DNA from: Ruminiclostridium josui JCM 17888
Lineage (GTDB): Bacteria; Bacillota; Clostridia; Acetivibrionales; DSM-1351
Assembly: GCF_000526495.1 (NCBI RefSeq)
Contig: NZ_JAGE01000001.1
Location: forward strand, 1,633,501 to 1,697,500
Direction of reading: 5' to 3'
Length of the DNA: 64,000 nucleotides
Part shown: one piece after another, positions 25,501 through 35,794 of the stretch
Numbering within the stretch: the stretch's first letter is position 1
How the letters are laid out: the number at the start of each line of letters is the position of its first letter
Position numbers and translations under genes: made by a program
The notes under the pieces: generated by a model
The model's input: only the letters and a program-made list of their open reading frames with translations
Databases searched by the model: none
What the model was told of the DNA's origin: nothing

Positions 25501-28425
25501 TTATTTTGTAGCTGTCTTTTCGAAGTCAGCAACCTTGTTACTAGAAGTGTCAGTTATTCCAGCAACTGAGTTATATTTAACTACAGTTGAGTCTGAGAAT
25601 TTCTTTCCATCTTCAGGTGTAAGAGTAATTACATTAGATGAAGTACGTGCAACTTTTACTAACTTAACATCGCCTGATACTGAGAAGCCATTCAATGTTG
25701 AAGCAGCTAAAGTAGTATTATCAATATCTTCATTAAATGTAACTTCGATAGTACCATCAGTTGTAACCTTAACTGTATTTACAGAAGGAGCAATTAAGTC
25801 TGAAGCAACTTCAGAGCTTGTTGATATAACTGCACCTAAGTATGATTTAGTATCAACAGCTACGGCATCGTCAACAGATAACAATACTATTGTTGCTGTT
25901 GCCGCACTCTTTACATATGTTGCATCTTCTTTAAGCTCTGCTCCAAGGTTAAATACAACTTCTGACTTACCGTCATTGTTCAATGTAACACTAGCAACTG
26001 ACAATGCAATTTCCTCATCATCTGCATTTGTAAGTTTAAAGCCTTTAGCAGTTATGGTAGAAAGTCTACCAGTAAATGTAACCTTTATTTGCTTCTTAGC
26101 TATAGCCTCAACTTTTTCAATCTTTATAGTATCTTTAGTAGGTGTTACATCTTTAACATAAGTTGCCAAAGTATTTCCTGCAACGTCTTTTACAAGACCA
26201 ACCTTAATTTCAACATCACCTTCAATAAGAACAGAAGCACTCTTATCTAACACAATTGTAACTGACTTTCCGTCAGCAGCAGCAGTAACTGTATCATTGT
26301 CACCTAAAGCAACAAAATTACCATCACCAATATTCTTCATGAAGTTAGCCTTCACAAGTGTAGTAGGATCCATTTGTTCACTGAATGGAATGTAGATGGA
26401 TGCCTTTTTGCTATCATTTCCTGCTGAATCTTTACCAACAACAATTCTTGCTGAATCATCAAGTACCTTTGGAGCTACCTTATCAGTAAAGTTCAATGTT
26501 GATGTATAAGTATCCATTACATTGTTTACAAAAGCGTCATCCTTAACTCCCTTTATTTCGATAGTATAGGATCCGCCACCCAATTCATCTGTAAAAGCAA
26601 GCTGAACTTTGTTAAGTGAATCATCATTAACAAGAGTTGCACCAGTAACGGATATAACCTTTCCAGTTGAATCTTTGATTACATAGTTGCCTGATTGTTC
26701 AGCTGTTGTTTTATCTAGTTTTTCAGAGAAAACAACTGTTAACTGCTTTGTATTATCAAACTTAACTTCTGTAACTGTTGGTTTAACAGTATCCAGAACT
26801 ATGTTCAAAGGAATAGTTGTAGCAGGTAATTTATTTCCCCATAAGTCCTGAATCTGAGTGCCATTTGCATCATCATATCCAATATATAGGTTAGTTGCTC
26901 CTAACGGTATTACGTTACCTGAGAAGTCAATAGTAATAGTTGTTCCTGCATCGGTAAGAGTTACCTTTGCAACCTCTTCACTATCAACTGTCTTTGTATC
27001 ATTACCCTTTACAAAGTATGTGTCAGTATTATATGTATGTCTGTATCTAACATTAGCACTCTTAACACTATTTTCGTCCAAAGGCTTGTTAGAAGTCAAT
27101 ATTACAGTCTTAGGTTCTGCTGATTTTAATGTAAGAACAGGAGCTGTCTTATCATTTGTTACTGTGAATTCAACAGTCTTAGGAAGTACATTGTAGCCTG
27201 CATAGTCAAATATATACCCCTTAGATTCAAAGCTTACCTTGTGTGCACCCTCAGTTAAAGGAACACCTACTGTTAATGTAACCTTATTGATGTTAATTTC
27301 AATATTAGTAACAATGTAGTTACCACCATCAACCTTGAATTCTCCATTAGAGATAGCATCTGTTACAGGTGTTGCAGATGTTGCAGATGCCTTAAGTTGA
27401 ACTGGTTCACTATATTCTACAGTAAGAGTGTTTGGACCTGAAACTGTTACACCAACTACTGTAGGAACAGTTGAATCCTCAAATTTAACTGCATCACTCT
27501 TGTATGTTGCAAAGTTCTTTACTTCAACAATAGCAGATGCTCCATTTGTAACTGCCTGACCCAATGTTACTATAACAGACTTTCCATCAGCCTGAAGAGC
27601 AACACTTCCACCAGCAGCTTTATCTGTTGTACCTTCAGTTACAACATAGTTTGCTATCTTTTCTGCATCAGCCTTTACAAGGTCTTTTGCAAATGTGATT
27701 TGAACCTGCTTCAAGTTCAAAGCTTTAACTCCAGTAACAGTCTGAGCAGCTGGAGCAACTATCAAACCTGCTTTTTCAGCAACTGCTTTCTTAGCAGCGT
27801 CAGTTCCAACTAAAACTTCAACAACTGTCTTAGCAGCATCTTTAGCTTTAACAGTTAAAGTATCGAATACTACTGCAGAAGCAGCATCTCTTGTAAGATC
27901 TTCATTAGTAATATCATCAGCGATAGCTACAAGAATCTTACCAGCTGACTTAGCAGCTAATAATTCAACTGATTTAGCATAGTTGTTCTCATCTGCAAAT
28001 CCGAGAGCGTTCATGAACATAGATGCAAGGTCTTTTCCTTTTAAAGGATCACCAGCAGCTAATTTGTTATTTCCACCTTTCATAACGCCTTCTTGAACAG
28101 CAAGTGCTACCCAACCTTCAGCCCATGCAGGAACTTCATCAGCGTCATCAAAGCTTGCGATTTTGGAAACATCTGCAGCTTCCATATCTTTGTCTGTTTT
28201 ACCTAATACAGTCTTTAGTACTAATACCGCACCTTGTGCTCTAGTTAAGTCTTCACCAAGCATCAAGTCACCGGTAGTGTCTCCCTGCCAAATGCCGAGA
28301 TCCTTAAGTACTGTTGCTTGTTCTTCAAATTCATATGAACCTGAAGCAGCGAATGCAGCAGTCATAGATGTTAATACCAATGCTACGGCTATAACAACTG
28401 CAGTTAGCTTTCTGAGATTTCTCAT
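25501..28425 (-). CDS. Large SLH-domain surface protein A with Ig-like repeats
   Basis: The 974-residue protein has a signal peptide ending in AFA-A (about 1-26), SLH-type motifs to about residue 215 (DLTRAQGAVLVLKTVLG, VPAWAEGWVALAVQEGVMKG), then seven or so Ig-like SbsA/Big_5 domains to the end. Composition is rich in Ala, Val, Thr, Asp and Lys, and has almost no Cys, Trp or His, as expected for a highly expressed S-layer protein. It is paralogous over its full length to the next upstream gene: both share VKALNLKQ, TVEYSEP, MDTVKP-like joints, LGGGSYT, EAIAKKQIKVT and LNGFSVSG. A near-consensus promoter, a leader of about 150 bases and AAGGAGG before the ATG suggest heavy expression. Confidence 0.85.
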   Translation of the reverse strand: MRNLRKLTAVVIAVALVLTSMTAAFAASGSYEFEEQATVLKDLGIWQGDTTGDLMLGEDLTRAQGAVLVLKTVLGKTDKDMEAADVSKIASFDDADEVPAWAEGWVALAVQEGVMKGGNNKLAAGDPLKGKDLASMFMNALGFADENNYAKSVELLAAKSAGKILVAIADDITNEDLTRDAASAVVFDTLTVKAKDAAKTVVEVLVGTDAAKKAVAEKAGLIVAPAAQTVTGVKALNLKQVQITFAKDLVKADAEKIANYVVTEGTTDKAAGGSVALQADGKSVIVTLGQAVTNGASAIVEVKNFATYKSDAVKFEDSTVPTVVGVTVSGPNTLTVEYSEPVQLKASATSATPVTDAISNGEFKVDGGNYIVTNIEININKVTLTVGVPLTEGAHKVSFESKGYIFDYAGYNVLPKTVEFTVTNDKTAPVLTLKSAEPKTVILTSNKPLDENSVKSANVRYRHTYNTDTYFVKGNDTKTVDSEEVAKVTLTDAGTTITIDFSGNVIPLGATNLYIGYDDANGTQIQDLWGNKLPATTIPLNIVLDTVKPTVTEVKFDNTKQLTVVFSEKLDKTTAEQSGNYVIKDSTGKVISVTGATLVNDDSLNKVQLAFTDELGGGSYTIEIKGVKDDAFVNNVMDTYTSTLNFTDKVAPKVLDDSARIVVGKDSAGNDSKKASIYIPFSEQMDPTTLVKANFMKNIGDGNFVALGDNDTVTAAADGKSVTIVLDKSASVLIEGDVEIKVGLVKDVAGNTLATYVKDVTPTKDTIKIEKVEAIAKKQIKVTFTGRLSTITAKGFKLTNADDEEIALSVASVTLNNDGKSEVVFNLGAELKEDATYVKSAATATIVLLSVDDAVAVDTKSYLGAVISTSSEVASDLIAPSVNTVKVTTDGTIEVTFNEDIDNTTLAASTLNGFSVSGDVKLVKVARTSSNVITLTPEDGKKFSDSTVVKYNSVAGITDTSSNKVADFEKTATK

Positions 28426-28440
28426 GTTCTCAAATCCTCC

Positions 28441-28580
28441 TTGTGTATTTTGTAGCGGGTGGGCTTTAATATCCAGAGCGGGCTACGCCTCTCCCACTAT
28501 TTATAGCCCAACTCGTTTAACCTATTTTCCAAGATTCGGTAGCAATAGATTGAGATTACCTAAATTTACCTATCTTGATT
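28441..28580 (-). promoter_or_regulatory. Long structured leader of surface protein A
   Basis: The transcript starts near 28580 and the ATG is at 28425. The leader can fold through GGGCTAT / GTAGCCC and a GTGGGAG-rich block. It matches no riboswitch class I know. Long stable leaders are typical of S-layer mRNAs. Confidence 0.4.
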
Positions 28581-28587
28581 CATATGT

Positions 28588-28616
28588 ATTATATCACTGG
28601 CAAATTTTGCAGTCAA
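28588..28616 (-). promoter_or_regulatory. Strong promoter of surface protein A
   Basis: TTGACT (28611-28616), a 17-base spacer and TATAAT (28588-28593) on the minus strand. Confidence 0.85.
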
Positions 28617-28650
28617 CGTGGTGGTTTTAAGTGTAAAGAATTTGTAACAG

Positions 28651-28697
28651 AAATGAAACAAACCCCAGTAATAATACTGGGGTTTGTTTCATTTTAT
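28651..28697 (-). terminator. Terminator after surface protein B
   Basis: A 14-bp stem (GAAACAAACCCCAG / CTGGGGTTTGTTTC) with a short loop is flanked by A/T tracts, so it could act on either strand; on the minus strand it ends the next gene. Confidence 0.85.
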
Positions 28698-28719
28698 TAT
28701 TTCTAATTTAATTACTATA

Positions 28720-31563
28720 TTATTTAGCAATCTGAGTAAAGCTTGCTATTAAGTTAGAACCGTTATCAGTAATACCAGCTGCTGAGTTGTATGATACTGA
28801 AGTCTGGTTAGCTACAAAATCTGTTCCTGTAAGAACTATTGTTGTTGCATCTCCACTCTTCAGAGCTACTGAAGTCAACTTAGCATCTCCGCCTGTTACT
28901 GAGAAACCATTCAATGTTGCTGCAAGAGTATCTGCCTTGATTGCTTCGTCAAACTTAACTTCGATAGTTCCACCAACCACTGTTACTGATACTACAGAAG
29001 CAGTTATCTTATCACCTATCTCTTTTCCTGCATTGTCACTGAGTACAGTTCCTAAGAAGCTCTTAGTACCTGCTGCTGATGAAGCTACAAGTGATACTGC
29101 ATTATCTGAAGATTTTGCATCAGCACTTAATTCAGAACCGAGGTTGAATATAACTTCTGATTTTCCGTCACTGTTAACAGTGTGGCCTGCTACTGAAAGG
29201 TTTATTCCGGTATCAGTACCATCTGCAATCAGGCTGTAACCTGCTGCTGTAACTGCTGACAATCTTCCGTCATATGTTACCTTGATTTGTTTCTTAGCGA
29301 TTGCTTCAACCTTTTCGATTGCTATTGCATCTGCTTCAGGGTCAGCGTTAGCTGCAAATGCTGCCAGTCCGTTTCCTGCTGCATCTCTAACAGCTCCTAC
29401 TACTATATTGATATCACTTATTGCAGTGGTTCCGTTATCAATTACGATTGTTACTGACTTCTTGTCTGCTGCAACTGTAATAGTATCGTTGTCACCAAGA
29501 ACTGCTGCTGTTCCGCCATTTACAACCTTCATGAAGTTTGCTTTCACTAATGATGCTGCATCCATTACTTCACTAAATGGGATGTAAACTGTTGCTTTTT
29601 GATGGTTTGCATCTGATAAATCTATTAAATGTTTAGCTGTACCAAGGGTTGGTCTAACTGTATCATTTATATTTAATGTTGCACTGTAAGCGTCCATTAC
29701 GTTAGGAACAAGTGCAGTATCTTTTACATTCTTAACTTCTACTGTGTAGCTACCACCACCAAGAGCATTAGCTGTTGAAGTTGTCAATGTTACTTCATTA
29801 GCGTTGTCGCCGCCAAGTACAGGTGTATTGATTGTAACTACTTTACCTGCTGAATCTTTAACTATGAAGTTAGATGCTGTTTCAGCAGATGCTTGTTCTA
29901 ATTTCTTGCTGAATATTACTTTCAATGTTGAAGCATCAACAAATTTAACTTCTGTAACTGCAGGCTTAACTGTATCCATTGCTACTGCCAAGTCAAGGCT
30001 TAGAGCTTCAAGCTTATTTCCCCATAAGTCTTGAATCTTATTTCCTGTATCACTGCTATAAGCAATATACAGTTTGTTAGCACCAAGAGGAATAGGCATT
30101 GCTGACCAGTCAATTGTTATTTCTGTTGAAGAGTTAACTATTACTTTAGCATTTGAACCTGCTAATTCATAGAGGTTGCTATTGTAAGTGTGTCTGTAAA
30201 GTACGTTTTCATCTTTTACATTAGTTACAGGCTTATTGAAAGTCACTTTAACTTCTGTAGGTGATACAGACTTAACTGTTGCTACAGGAGCTGTAGCGTC
30301 AGCTGCAACTGTAAAGTTAATTGTTCTTGAAATTACCTTGTAATCAGCGTAGTCGCTTACGTTTGTGCCGTTGATTTTAAGTGAATGTTCACCATTTGTG
30401 AGGTTAACACCAACTGTAACATCAACCTTGTTATTTCCGTTTGCAACTGCATTTGTTACAATGTAGTTACCATTATCAATAGTGTACTCAGCGTTGTTTA
30501 TTCCCTTTATAGGCTCGCTGTATTCAACTGTGATAGTCTGTGGTCCTGTTACTGTTACTCCTGTAACTGTTGGTACAGTTGTATCTGCAACTGCAACTGA
30601 ATCATTTGTATAAGAAGCGATAGTCTTTACTACAACCTTTGCTACTGTTCCATTATTGAAGTTTGAACCCAATGTAACGATTGCTGTTTTACCGTCAGCC
30701 TGAAGTTCTACTGTACCGCCACTTGCTAGGTCAGTTGATGAACCGCTGTTAAATGCATTGAAGTATTCAATCTTTTCTACAACTGACTTGTCAACTGTCT
30801 TGTTGAATACTACTTGAATTTGTTTCAGATTCAACGCCTTTACGCTATCTACTGCAAGAACTTCTGGAGCTACTATAAGTCCAGCATTTTCAGCAATTGC
30901 TTTGAGGCTTGGATTAGCTTCTACTATTTTTTCAATTATTGTTGCTTTTCCGTCAGAGTATTCTGATGTCAATGAACCAAACATGATTCCTACTGCCTGA
31001 TCTCTGAGAAGTGCCTTCTGAGCATATGCAAGATAATCAGCGATTTCTTTTGCACCATCAACCTTTGAAAGTTGATTTACTGCTTCAGTCCAGCTAGATA
31101 CTGTGTATCCGAGCTGCTTAAGAATCAGAGTAGCGAATTGTCCTCCGAGAAGAGCTTCGTTAGCATTTACATATACATCTCCGGTAGTTGTGTCTTTTGA
31201 ACCTGACATAACATTGTTCTTGACTAAATAAGCCAATCTTTTCTTTGCATATGTCGGTACTTTGTCGGCATCTGCAAAATCTTTAAGAATTTCATTTGCT
31301 TCTTCTTCTGTTAATGCTTGTGCAGCATTATCCATATTGAAGAGTTTTGCTAATAAAGTTGCACCTTGTCCTCTTGTAAGTGATGTTTCAAGAGATGGTA
31401 CGAATGAAGTGTCGCTAGTTCCAGCGTACAACTCCAATTGATTAAGAACACTTGCTTTTTCTCCGTTTACCGGACTGTATGTGGCTGCAAATGTCGGTAC
31501 CACTGATGATAACATTATTGCACCGGCAACAACTGCAGCAGAAATCTTTTTAAAATTTCCCAT
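28720..31563 (-). CDS. Large SLH-domain surface protein B with Ig-like repeats
   Basis: The 947-residue paralogue of the neighbouring 974-residue protein has a signal peptide (about 1-27, ending TFA-A), SLH-type motifs (SLTRGQGATLLAKLFNMD; VPTYAKKRLAYLVKNNVMSG; ALLGGQFATLILKQLGY) and serial Ig-like domains containing GVTVTGPQTITVEYSEPI, VKVTFNKPVTN, LKVIFSKKLE and EAIAKKQIKVTYDGRL. It ends in an Ig strand (SYNSAAGITDNGSN) as protein A does. Tandem full-length duplication with domain-level divergence is clear. It is probably an S-layer or major surface protein. Its own promoter and leader are present. Confidence 0.85.
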   Translation of the reverse strand: MGNFKKISAAVVAGAIMLSSVVPTFAATYSPVNGEKASVLNQLELYAGTSDTSFVPSLETSLTRGQGATLLAKLFNMDNAAQALTEEEANEILKDFADADKVPTYAKKRLAYLVKNNVMSGSKDTTTGDVYVNANEALLGGQFATLILKQLGYTVSSWTEAVNQLSKVDGAKEIADYLAYAQKALLRDQAVGIMFGSLTSEYSDGKATIIEKIVEANPSLKAIAENAGLIVAPEVLAVDSVKALNLKQIQVVFNKTVDKSVVEKIEYFNAFNSGSSTDLASGGTVELQADGKTAIVTLGSNFNNGTVAKVVVKTIASYTNDSVAVADTTVPTVTGVTVTGPQTITVEYSEPIKGINNAEYTIDNGNYIVTNAVANGNNKVDVTVGVNLTNGEHSLKINGTNVSDYADYKVISRTINFTVAADATAPVATVKSVSPTEVKVTFNKPVTNVKDENVLYRHTYNSNLYELAGSNAKVIVNSSTEITIDWSAMPIPLGANKLYIAYSSDTGNKIQDLWGNKLEALSLDLAVAMDTVKPAVTEVKFVDASTLKVIFSKKLEQASAETASNFIVKDSAGKVVTINTPVLGGDNANEVTLTTSTANALGGGSYTVEVKNVKDTALVPNVMDAYSATLNINDTVRPTLGTAKHLIDLSDANHQKATVYIPFSEVMDAASLVKANFMKVVNGGTAAVLGDNDTITVAADKKSVTIVIDNGTTAISDINIVVGAVRDAAGNGLAAFAANADPEADAIAIEKVEAIAKKQIKVTYDGRLSAVTAAGYSLIADGTDTGINLSVAGHTVNSDGKSEVIFNLGSELSADAKSSDNAVSLVASSAAGTKSFLGTVLSDNAGKEIGDKITASVVSVTVVGGTIEVKFDEAIKADTLAATLNGFSVTGGDAKLTSVALKSGDATTIVLTGTDFVANQTSVSYNSAAGITDNGSNLIASFTQIAK

Positions 31564-31692
31564 TTACTGAATCCTCCCTAGATGTTTTCTGGCCAATAGT
31601 TTTACCGGGATAAAATCGGCCATTAGATTTTTGTCCCCGGCTTGAAATGGTTTGAAATCAAGGCCTTACGAGTAACTGCCCGCCTCAATTGC
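31564..31692 (-). promoter_or_regulatory. Leader of surface protein B
   Basis: About 130 untranslated bases separate the promoter from the ATG. Self-complementary blocks are visible (GGCCGATTTTATCCCGG; TGGCCAGAAAA). It does not match the other leader in sequence and no known riboswitch is recognised. Confidence 0.35.
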
Positions 31693-31698
31693 ATACTC

Positions 31699-31728
31699 AT
31701 TATAACACCAGAATTTTTACCGGGTCAA
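31699..31728 (-). promoter_or_regulatory. Strong promoter of surface protein B
   Basis: TTGACC (31723-31728), an 18-base spacer and TATAAT (31699-31704) on the minus strand. Confidence 0.8.
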
Positions 31729-31803
31729 CATAATAAGATATTATGTAAATTAATTGTAATCCCCATGTAATAAAGGTTTTGAGCAGAAATGAGCAAACGT
31801 AGA

Positions 31804-31838
31804 AACAGAGCTGTCTTTGATAAGACAGCTCTGTTTTA
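31804..31838 (-). terminator. Terminator after glgD
   Basis: A stem of ACAGAGCTGTCTT / AAGACAGCTCTGT with a short loop; the minus-strand T run is short (TTTC). Confidence 0.7.
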
Positions 31839-31866
31839 TAAGTAATTATTAATTATAAACTAATTA

Positions 31867-32985
31867 TTACACAATAACATTTTTCCCAATAATAATTGGC
31901 CATGATTTCTCACCCTTGAGGCATTTGTTTCTTGAAAGTATAACGTTTTTGTCAAGTATGGCATAGTTAAGGGCCGAATCTTCTTCGATTATACTTCCTT
32001 GCATTATAATGCTGTCTTTTACCACAGCACCCCGTTTTACTGTGACTCCTCTGAAAAGTACGCTGTTTTCAACTGTTCCTTCAATAATGCATCCATCCGC
32101 AATTATTGAGTTTTTAACCTCTGCTTCTTCATTATACTTGGCAGGTGCTTCATCCTTGACTTTTGTATATATTTTTAAATTCCCCAATAATTCGTTGTTT
32201 ACCGCAGGGTCCAACAAATCCATATTGCATTTGTAGTACATCTGTACCGTAGACATGCTTCTCCAATAGCCATTATATTTATATCCATAGATTTTGAGCT
32301 TATGGAGCATCTTTATTATAATATCAAGTACAAAGTCATAGTATCCATGTGCAACGCTTTCTTCAAGAAGTGCAATCAATAATTCTCTTTTTATCATATA
32401 AATACCCAGAGAACCATTGAGCGTATTTGGATGCATTGGCTTTTCCTGAAAATCGATTACTCTAGATGAACTGTCAAGCTGCATTATACCCATGTTGCTC
32501 AGTTCCTCCATTGGTATATCATTCATTTCACGATAAGCAACTGTTATATCCGCTTCCTTCTCTTTATGAGCCCTTAGCATGTCGTCAAAGGTTGTAGTAA
32601 ATATACAATTACCTTGAGCTATCAGTACATATTCTTCATTACTCCTTTTAAGGAAGGTTAGATTGTTGTACATGGCATCGGCAGTACCTCTGTACCAGCC
32701 CGTACCTTCATCGGATAAAAATGGTGGAAAAAGAAAAAGTCCGTCTGTTTTTCTATCCAAATCCCATTCTTTACCAGAACCAAGGTGATCCATTAGTGAC
32801 CTGAAGCTGTATTGAGTTATTACACCTATATTGGTAATTCCTGAATTAACCATATTTGACAGTACAAAATCAATAGCTCTGTATTTTCCTCCTACCGGCA
32901 CTGCCGGGCTGGATCTTATTGTCGAAAGCTCCTTAAGCTTTGTGTTACGTCCCCCTGACATTATTATTCCCATCACATTTTTCAT
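31867..32985 (-). CDS. glgD: Glucose-1-phosphate adenylyltransferase regulatory-type subunit GlgD
   Basis: The 372-residue protein has a nucleotidyltransferase domain and a C-terminal left-handed beta-helix (hexapeptide repeats, [20 protein letters not shown]). The active-site loop is degenerate ([12 protein letters not shown] instead of GGxGxRL), as in GlgD of Bacillus and clostridia, which forms a heteromer with GlgC and boosts its activity. [11 protein letters not shown] is retained. It starts four bases before the glgC stop (ATGA overlap), so translation is coupled. Pathway: ADP-glucose for glycogen. No glycogen synthase or branching enzyme is in the window. Confidence 0.95.
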   Translation of the reverse strand: MKNVMGIIMSGGRNTKLKELSTIRSSPAVPVGGKYRAIDFVLSNMVNSGITNIGVITQYSFRSLMDHLGSGKEWDLDRKTDGLFLFPPFLSDEGTGWYRGTADAMYNNLTFLKRSNEEYVLIAQGNCIFTTTFDDMLRAHKEKEADITVAYREMNDIPMEELSNMGIMQLDSSSRVIDFQEKPMHPNTLNGSLGIYMIKRELLIALLEESVAHGYYDFVLDIIIKMLHKLKIYGYKYNGYWRSMSTVQMYYKCNMDLLDPAVNNELLGNLKIYTKVKDEAPAKYNEEAEVKNSIIADGCIIEGTVENSVLFRGVTVKRGAVVKDSIIMQGSIIEEDSALNYAILDKNVILSRNKCLKGEKSWPIIIGKNVIV

Positions 32986-34262
32986 TCCGCAACACCACCT
33001 TTAAATACGCTTTTACCGGATTCTACATTTAAAGATGTAAAATCCGCTGCCGAAGCTCCTATATCAATCATAACATTCTTTCCAATTACAGCATCTGCAG
33101 GTATGCTTGCCTCTTCTCCTACAACCGTAATACCTGAGTTATATATTCCAGGCTTGTATTCATTAGGAACATCCGCACCTTCTCCAAGTCTAGCTTTTTC
33201 GCCTATTATAACCTGCTCACTGATAATAGATCTGTTTACGTATGCATTTTTACATACTCTTGAATTGGACATTATAATCGAGTCCTGAATAAATGCTCCC
33301 TCTTCTATATAAGCACCCGGAAATAAAATGGAGTTTACAACTGTTCCATAAACCGAGCAGCCTTCTGCTACTAGTGATTTTTTTACACAGGCACTACTAG
33401 CTATATAGTGAGCCGGCTTAACAGGATTCGGTGTATAAATTCTCCATTCCGGATCAAATAGATTAAATTGAGGAACTCTGCTTACCAAATCCATATTTGA
33501 TTCCCAAAAAGCTTGTATTGTCCCTACATCTCTCCAATAGCCGGAATACTGGTATGCCCACATACTTTTCCCATCTCCAAGCATTGCGGGAATTATGTTT
33601 TTTCCAAAATCATTTTCGGAATCAGAGCATTCATTATCCTTTATTAAATACTCTCTTAGAATTGGCCAGTTGAAAATATAAACCCCCATAGATGCAAGGG
33701 TACTTTTAGGATTTTTGGGTTTTTCTTCGAACTCATAAATTTTACCGTTTGCATGACAATTCATAATGCCGTATCTGCTAGCCTCTTCATAAGGCACATT
33801 AATAACTGAAATTGTGGCATCTGCTTGGTTTTCCTTGTGAAAATCAAGCATTTTGGAATAATCCATTTTGTAGATATGATCACCAGATAGAATAATTACA
33901 TAATGAGGGGAATACTTGTCTATATACTGAATATTCTGATAAACTGCGTTTGCAGTGCCTTTAAACCATTCTCCTATTTCCGCCTTTAAATAGGGGGATA
34001 ATATGGTAACACCACCGTCTATTCTGTCCATATCCCATGGTTTGCCTATTCCTATATGAGCATTGAGCTTTAGCGGTTGATATTGGGTCAGAACACCTAC
34101 TGTATCAATTCCGGAATTTATACAGTTACTAAGAGAAAAGTCAATTATTCTATATTTCCCTCCATATAGAACCGCAGGTTTGGCCACATTCTTAGTGAGT
34201 ACACCCAGACGGCTTCCCTGGCCCCCAGCCAGCAACATTGCTATCATTTCTTTCCTAATCAT
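32982..34262 (-). CDS. glgC: Glucose-1-phosphate adenylyltransferase catalytic subunit GlgC
   Basis: The 426-residue enzyme makes ADP-glucose from ATP and glucose-1-phosphate. It keeps the intact loop [20 protein letters not shown] (about 11-30), [34 protein letters not shown] (metal-binding Asp) and [10 protein letters not shown], followed by a beta-helix domain (about 295-426). GGGAGTTGGTGCA precedes the ATG. Together with GlgD it should form the heterotetramer that controls glycogen storage, which carbon-excess cellulolytic clostridia use as an overflow sink. Confidence 0.96.
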   Translation of the reverse strand: MIRKEMIAMLLAGGQGSRLGVLTKNVAKPAVLYGGKYRIIDFSLSNCINSGIDTVGVLTQYQPLKLNAHIGIGKPWDMDRIDGGVTILSPYLKAEIGEWFKGTANAVYQNIQYIDKYSPHYVIILSGDHIYKMDYSKMLDFHKENQADATISVINVPYEEASRYGIMNCHANGKIYEFEEKPKNPKSTLASMGVYIFNWPILREYLIKDNECSDSENDFGKNIIPAMLGDGKSMWAYQYSGYWRDVGTIQAFWESNMDLVSRVPQFNLFDPEWRIYTPNPVKPAHYIASSACVKKSLVAEGCSVYGTVVNSILFPGAYIEEGAFIQDSIIMSNSRVCKNAYVNRSIISEQVIIGEKARLGEGADVPNEYKPGIYNSGITVVGEEASIPADAVIGKNVMIDIGASAADFTSLNVESGKSVFKGGVAE

Positions 34263-34388
34263 TGCACCAACTCCCGGTTAACTGATTTTATGCTGCCATA
34301 ACGTATAATTTACTTTTATATTTCTACATTTAATTTGCATTTCCCTTTATATATAGCAATAAATTACCACTTTATAACAAAATATTCT

Positions 34389-35165
34389 CTAGCAATGGGA
34401 AATAAGCCACTCAAAAGTTTTTAGCCTTTCCTTGTTCTGTATTTGGATACCTGAATCAAAAAAAACTACATTCCCGCCATCAGTATTTGTGCTAATAAGC
34501 CGTCTCTCCTCCAGTAAACGCTTAAGATATCTGATTGTCCCTTCGCTACCGTCTATTATATCAATAAAAGGAGGGAGAGCCTGTTTAAATGCATTCCTGT
34601 ATATCGGAAAATGAGTACACCCTAAAACCAAAGTTTTATAATTTTCCAGATTAATGCCTGCTAATTTGTTTTTTATTACAGGTATAACTTTTCTATAATC
34701 AAAAATCATATTCTCAGCTAACTCAACCAACTCAGGAAAAGGCAGATAATCAACTACATGTTCCTGATCAACTCTTTGCACCAGGTTGTGGAATTTTTCT
34801 TCACGAAGAGTTAAGGCAGTAGCAAGGACAAGAACCCTTTTTCCATTACCGTTTAGAACAGCAGGCTTCACCGCGGGTTCCATGCCTAATATAGGAAAAT
34901 CGTACATCCCTCTGAGTTCTTTTACAGCAATACTTGTAGCGGTATTACATGCTACAACAAGTGCTTTGATTCCTTGATTCACCAAAAATTCTACGGCTTG
35001 AAAAACATATTTCCTTACTTCTTCCTTTGTCTTTGTTCCATAAGGCACATGTTCGATATCTGCATAATATATGTAATTTTCTTTGGGAAGCTGTCTCAGC
35101 GCCTCGCTTAAAACTGTTATCCCGCCAAAGCCGGAATCTAAAAAACCTATTTTATTGGTGTTCAT
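34389..35165 (-). CDS. murI: Glutamate racemase
   Basis: The 258-residue enzyme has the two catalytic Cys motifs VVACNTATS (about 71-79) and LGCTHFPIYR (about 181-190), and the N-terminal IGFLDSGFGG (about 6-15) that binds substrate. It converts L- to D-glutamate for peptidoglycan stem peptides. It is 35 bases after a small membrane-protein gene on the same strand, suggesting a two-gene unit. AGGAG lies upstream of the ATG. Confidence 0.96.
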   Translation of the reverse strand: MNTNKIGFLDSGFGGITVLSEALRQLPKENYIYYADIEHVPYGTKTKEEVRKYVFQAVEFLVNQGIKALVVACNTATSIAVKELRGMYDFPILGMEPAVKPAVLNGNGKRVLVLATALTLREEKFHNLVQRVDQEHVVDYLPFPELVELAENMIFDYRKVIPVIKNKLAGINLENYKTLVLGCTHFPIYRNAFKQALPPFIDIIDGSEGTIRYLKRLLEERRLISTNTDGGNVVFFDSGIQIQNKERLKTFEWLISHC

Positions 35166-35199
35166 CTAAATCCAACTACTCCTTTGCCATTTGTATCTT

Positions 35200-35601
35200 T
35201 TAAAATTCCCTCCTGCGAGTGTTTTTAGACATCTTTGTCATAACACTAAATATAATCCACCCTATTATGCAATAAATAACTGAAGGAAGGAAATATATAA
35301 AATACATCAAATCCTTAAACATTATAGAAAATTCTCCGGTACCATAAAAACTGTACATTGATATTCCTAATGAATACAACGCCGAAAGCATTAGGCTGAC
35401 AGGTACAATAACTAATGTTTCAGCTTCCCACAACCTTCTGTACAAAAGCAGTATAACAGCAGGGTATAATATCGAAGTTGCCCCAAAAACAATATAAGTT
35501 CCGACCATTGGCAAATTCAGCTGTACAATTATCACCAGCATAATTATAATAACAATCCCATTGAAGATACTAATTCCCAATGCCCTGAAAACTCTTCTCA
35601 T
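35200..35601 (-). CDS. Small four-helix membrane protein, function unknown
   Basis: The 133-residue protein has four hydrophobic segments (about 9-29, 34-54, 61-84, 100-122), with charged ends (MRRVFRALG at the start and KMSKNTRRREF at the end, predicting a cytoplasmic tail). GAGGTAGCT precedes the ATG. I recognise no domain. It lies directly upstream of murI and may be co-transcribed, which hints at an envelope role. Confidence 0.7.
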   Translation of the reverse strand: MRRVFRALGISIFNGIVIIIMLVIIVQLNLPMVGTYIVFGATSILYPAVILLLYRRLWEAETLVIVPVSLMLSALYSLGISMYSFYGTGEFSIMFKDLMYFIYFLPSVIYCIIGWIIFSVMTKMSKNTRRREF

Positions 35602-35794
35602 AGCTACCTCATCTATATATAAAATTCATATGTTTAAACTTATTTATTATTATATAATATCATGTTTCCGGTTATCAAATTTTATTACTATAACCAGTTT
35701 GACTGTATGTTTAGAATTTAAAGGATTTTTTGTTAACCATTTGGCGTATTATTGAATATAATGTAGTAAAAACAAATAAAAAGGAGTGAACATT

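Noticed and set aside
25501..26161. Plus-strand 222-codon ORF and similar long antisense ORFs in the surface genes
   Set aside because: They are shadows of biased codon use in the SLH genes and have no RBS.
28441..28580. Known riboswitch before surface protein A
   Set aside because: No match to FMN, TPP, SAM, cobalamin, c-di-GMP, glycine or purine aptamers.
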